From positions 124,001-188,000 of the forward strand of contig NZ_JAFAJM010000005.1 in the NCBI RefSeq assembly GCF_019236175.1: a stretch of DNA of 64,000 nt, read 5' to 3'. Below are positions 61,101 to 64,000 of this stretch, piece by piece. The position numbers and the translations under genes are program-made. This stretch comes from Chryseobacterium sp. (GTDB lineage Bacteria; Bacteroidota; Bacteroidia; Flavobacteriales; Weeksellaceae). Position 1 is the stretch's first letter; each line of letters opens with the position of its first letter. The notes beneath the pieces were generated by a model. That model worked only from the letters and a program-made list of their open reading frames with translations, was not told the origin of the DNA and did not search any database.

Positions 61101-64000
61101 TTAAGATGTTGTTATCTCTTTTACATTTCCTGTTCTTTTCAGGAATCCCCAGGACTGCATTTCGCCTTTCAATGCTTTTCTTAAACTTTTAAATAATACA
61201 ATATACATCAGCCATCTATACCCGAATCTTTGCGGAATGATATACAACAGGTTGATCAATTTTTCCCGCTGCATAACGAAAGCTATTAATGCTAAAGAAG
61301 CATCCACGAAAAGAAATATCAGATAATAGGTAAATATTTTACTTCCGTTTCCGGATATAATTCCCAAGAACATCAGCACATCTGCCAAAGGTGAGAAAAA
61401 CGGTATAATGTATTGGAAGAGTAAAATATTCGGCATTGCCCAAAGTCCCAATCCTTTATATTTGGGGTTAAGGAAAGTCTGTTTTTGTTTCCAGAACATT
61501 TGCATAATTCCATAGGTCCAGCGGAAACGCTGCTTTAAAAACTGTTTTACGGTTTCCGGAGCTTCTGTAACAGCAACGGCCTTATTTTCATTAGCAACGG
61601 TATATCCCTCTCTCAGGATCTTCACTGTAATATCACAATCTTCAGCTAAGGTATCGGAAGAATAGCCACCTGCTTCAAGAATCACAGATCTTCTGAATGC
61701 CCCGATAGCACCGGGAATCACTGTAATTGCATTAATATTGGCATAAGCCAGCCTGTCAAAATTCTGACTTGTCGTATATTCTATCGCCTGCCATTTTGTA
61801 AGCCAGTTTACGGTATTTCCAACCTTCACGTTTCCGGCTACTGCAGCAATTTTCTCTTCAGGACCTGCATTTAAAAATCTTGCGACAAGATATTTTACGG
61901 CATCTTGCTGTAATTTGGTATCGGCATCAATACATACCACATATTCTGCATCTGTTTGTGAAATCCCAAAGTTCAGTGCCGTTGCCTTTCCTCCATTCGT
62001 TTTTGTGAAAATTTTCAGGTTCGGATGATCCGGAAATGCAGTTTTTGCCTTTTCATATGTGGAGTCCTTACTTCCGTCATCCACCATAATAATGTTAAAA
62101 TTCGGATACGTTTGTTTCAATAAATTATTCAGAGAAGAAACGATATTCACTTCTTCGTTATAAGCGGGAACAATTATAGACACTTTCGGATAGGATTCCA
62201 GTATCGGGAATTCACCCAGTTTTTTCTCTTTCTTTTTTTCTTTAAAAGCCCAATAAGTCATCAGAATCAGTCTTATCAACCCTAAAACAATAAAAATAGT
62301 AAACAGTGCCACCAGGAAATGGCTTACCCCGTAGATTACCGTAGCCAATACCAGATTAAGCTGCATTACATAATATGATTTTGTCTTAGGAATTTCCGGC
62401 ATCAGTTCATTTTTACTTTTATGAAGAATACTGGTAAGGTTTGTGAAATGATATCCTTGTTTCTGTAGCATTGGAATTAATATTTTCAATGCTTTCACCG
62501 TTTCTTCTCTCGTATCTCCTCCGGCATCGTGAAGCAGAATGATATTTCCTCTCTGCTGTTTGATTCCGGCAAGTACACGTTTTACAATTTCATCAGCTTT
62601 TATTCCCGGCTGCCAGTCTTCAGGGTCAATATTTTCTCCAATATCCAGATAGTTTTGCTGTCTTGCCAATGCTACCGGAATAATTTCCTCGGAGGTTGTA
62701 GGCTCAGAGTCGGCATTATAGGGTGCCCGGAACAGAATAGTGCTGTGTCCCGTGATACACTCGATTAGTAATCTGGTAAGTTTTAGTTCCAGTAAAGCTC
62801 TTTGCGGGCTTACTTTAGCAACGTTTTCATGGGTAAAAGTATGGTTCCCTATTTCATGACCTTCACGATAAATTCTTTTTACCAGCGGAAGATTTTTTTC
62901 TGCATTCAGACCTACGAGGAAAAAAGCTGCCGGTACGTGATATTTGGACAATACATCCAATACCTGAGGAGTATAAGTCTCGTCCGGACCGTCATCAAAT
63001 GTAAGTACCAATTCTTTCTGAGGAGCACTTCCATATTTTTTCACCTCATATGAACTCGGATAAGTAATATAATTTTCGTCTGTAATGATTTTCTCTTTGG
63101 GATCAATTTCCAGAGCTATTTTTCCATCATGCGGAGTATTCAATACATCCAACACCTCTCCATCTCCGATATAATCTACCATAGTCTGCCCTTTCACGTT
63201 TTCCAGCGATTTCAGATTAAGCTTTGAAAGTCCGGCAAATGTAAGATCTTTATCATAGAAATTCCAGACTCTGCTGTCTTCACTTCCCAGTCTCCAAAGC
63301 GCAGTTCCGGCCAGCGGATATTCGGATGAAAAACGCATGGTATTAAAAATAGAAGCTGCATCATTGAAAAACACTGTATGAGTGAAGTTTTTGGAATCTG
63401 TATAAGAATAGTTCAGGTTAAAGGTATTGTCATTAAAGTCAATGACAGCCTTACTTGCACTGGCTTTTGTAATGGCCTGCATATAGGTAACTGAAGTATT
63501 ATCGTCTTTATTGGAACTCCAGTCATATCCGTATGCTCCTAACCCGAGAATAATTTTATGGGGGGAGGTCTGTTTCACTATTTTACCGGTTTGAGCTTCT
63601 ATCCATTTTTGTGAAGAAACCGGACCGGCGTCACTGCTGGGAGAATATTCATCATAAGCCATCAGTACAAAATAGTCTACATAAGGATCCAGCCTTGGGA
63701 TATTATAATCATCATTATCTGTCATAATATCCATAGTCACCAACAGCTGATTCTGTTTGAATGTTTCTGAAAGCTCTTTCATAAAGGCAATCAGGTTAAC
63801 ATCAGAATCCAGGTTCATATCCTCAAAGTCAATATTAATTCCTTTGAAGTGATATTTTTTACACTGTTGGGTAATCTTCTGGATCAGGTCGGTTCTTTTC
63901 TTTGGATCATTAAGTACTTTCACCAGTCCTTCAGAACGGAATTCTCTGTCAGAGTTATTACTCAGCATCGGCATTGCGGCAACGCCTGTTCTTTTGATTA
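61101..64000 (-). CDS. GH18-like / polysaccharide deacetylase / GT2 fusion (5' end outside window)
   Basis: The frame is open to the window edge, so the N-terminus is missing; the visible 966 codons include an internal Met at 63974. In order: a GH18-type hydrolase domain (KGINIDFEDMN with catalytic Glu), a NodB deacetylase (LTFDDGPDETYTP, GNHTFTHENVAK, RAPYNADSE, LLHDAG), a membrane segment (LVALFTIFIVLGLIRLILM), then a processive GT2 (IIVPAYNEE, DDGSKD, IDADT, AEDCD, QRFRW) with more helices. It could make, trim and deacetylate a beta-1,4/1,6-GlcNAc-type polymer in one polypeptide. Substrate is inferred. Confidence 0.9.
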   Translation of the reverse strand, partial: IKRTGVAAMPMLSNNSDREFRSEGLVKVLNDPKKRTDLIQKITQQCKKYHFKGINIDFEDMNLDSDVNLIAFMKELSETFKQNQLLVTMDIMTDNDDYNIPRLDPYVDYFVLMAYDEYSPSSDAGPVSSQKWIEAQTGKIVKQTSPHKIILGLGAYGYDWSSNKDDNTSVTYMQAITKASASKAVIDFNDNTFNLNYSYTDSKNFTHTVFFNDAASIFNTMRFSSEYPLAGTALWRLGSEDSRVWNFYDKDLTFAGLSKLNLKSLENVKGQTMVDYIGDGEVLDVLNTPHDGKIALEIDPKEKIITDENYITYPSSYEVKKYGSAPQKELVLTFDDGPDETYTPQVLDVLSKYHVPAAFFLVGLNAEKNLPLVKRIYREGHEIGNHTFTHENVAKVSPQRALLELKLTRLLIECITGHSTILFRAPYNADSEPTTSEEIIPVALARQQNYLDIGENIDPEDWQPGIKADEIVKRVLAGIKQQRGNIILLHDAGGDTREETVKALKILIPMLQKQGYHFTNLTSILHKSKNELMPEIPKTKSYYVMQLNLVLATVIYGVSHFLVALFTIFIVLGLIRLILMTYWAFKEKKKEKKLGEFPILESYPKVSIIVPAYNEEVNIVSSLNNLLKQTYPNFNIIMVDDGSKDSTYEKAKTAFPDHPNLKIFTKTNGGKATALNFGISQTDAEYVVCIDADTKLQQDAVKYLVARFLNAGPEEKIAAVAGNVKVGNTVNWLTKWQAIEYTTSQNFDRLAYANINAITVIPGAIGAFRRSVILEAGGYSSDTLAEDCDITVKILREGYTVANENKAVAVTEAPETVKQFLKQRFRWTYGIMQMFWKQKQTFLNPKYKGLGLWAMPNILLFQYIIPFFSPLADVLMFLGIISGNGSKIFTYYLIFLFVDASLALIAFVMQREKLINLLYIIPQRFGYRWLMYIVLFKSLRKALKGEMQSWGFLKRTGNVKEITTS

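Noticed and set aside
1..64000. rRNA genes, CRISPR arrays, replication origin, insertion sequences
   Set aside because: None seen on either strand; no transposase, cas gene or dnaA-box cluster was found.

Overview
The window reads as chromosome of a low-GC Bacteroidota bacterium of the Flavobacteriia, most likely Chryseobacterium or a close relative (Weeksellaceae). Four things point there: promoters of the TTTG-N19-TAnnTTTG type in front of many genes; starts without Shine-Dalgarno sequences; lineage markers (GldD, a type-A T9SS sorting tail, the Bacteroidota-type T6SS proteins TssB/TssC/TssD); and small MKNLKKL...INGG peptides. Genes are dense, with T-rich hairpin terminators between most units.

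Left part (1-18.4 kb): a TROVE/vWA protein (Ro60-like), a NagB-LmbE fusion and an RlaP-type nucleotidyltransferase suggest part of an RNA-repair locus. Housekeeping genes follow: pnp, a sugar permease, rpsO, mgtE, a BtuF-like binding protein, a cupin, a GAF-type methionine-sulfoxide reductase, a large conserved protein, a PhnP-like hydrolase and tRNA-Leu(CAA). Inside this part (11.8-12.7 kb) is a cassette of three 47-52 aa peptides with a GG-type leader and a C-C-CC-C-C cysteine framework.

Accessory block (18.5-25.9 kb): an AT-rich five-gene operon right behind tRNA-Leu encodes Vsr, a C5 cytosine methyltransferase, a 779-aa protein with two GHKL ATPase modules (MORC/MutL-like plus histidine-kinase-like), a receiver-domain protein and an HNH endonuclease. 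All genes overlap or touch. I read it as a restriction/defence system with a built-in two-component-like switch; it is the most interesting item here. Next to it lie a doubly broken T9SS-secreted protein gene and a 5'-truncated ACR3 arsenite permease, which look like the scar of an insertion/deletion.

Middle (26-49.6 kb): TssD (Hcp), VIT1/CCC1 transporter, polysaccharide deacetylase, lgt, an SDR, a cold-shock-domain protein with a long leader, a tripartite RND efflux operon, a possible 26-aa minigene with its own promoter and terminator, queG, a rhodanese, an HD protein, an alpha/beta hydrolase, an Lrp regulator, nitronate monooxygenase, a SurA-like PPIase, a PfkB kinase, gldD and mutY.

Right part (49.7-64 kb): the T6SS sheath genes tssB-tssC with a lipoprotein and an amidase effector/lipoprotein immunity pair (the effector is apparently split by a one-base frameshift), three tandem M13 metallopeptidases, and a GH18-deacetylase-GT2 fusion running off the right edge.
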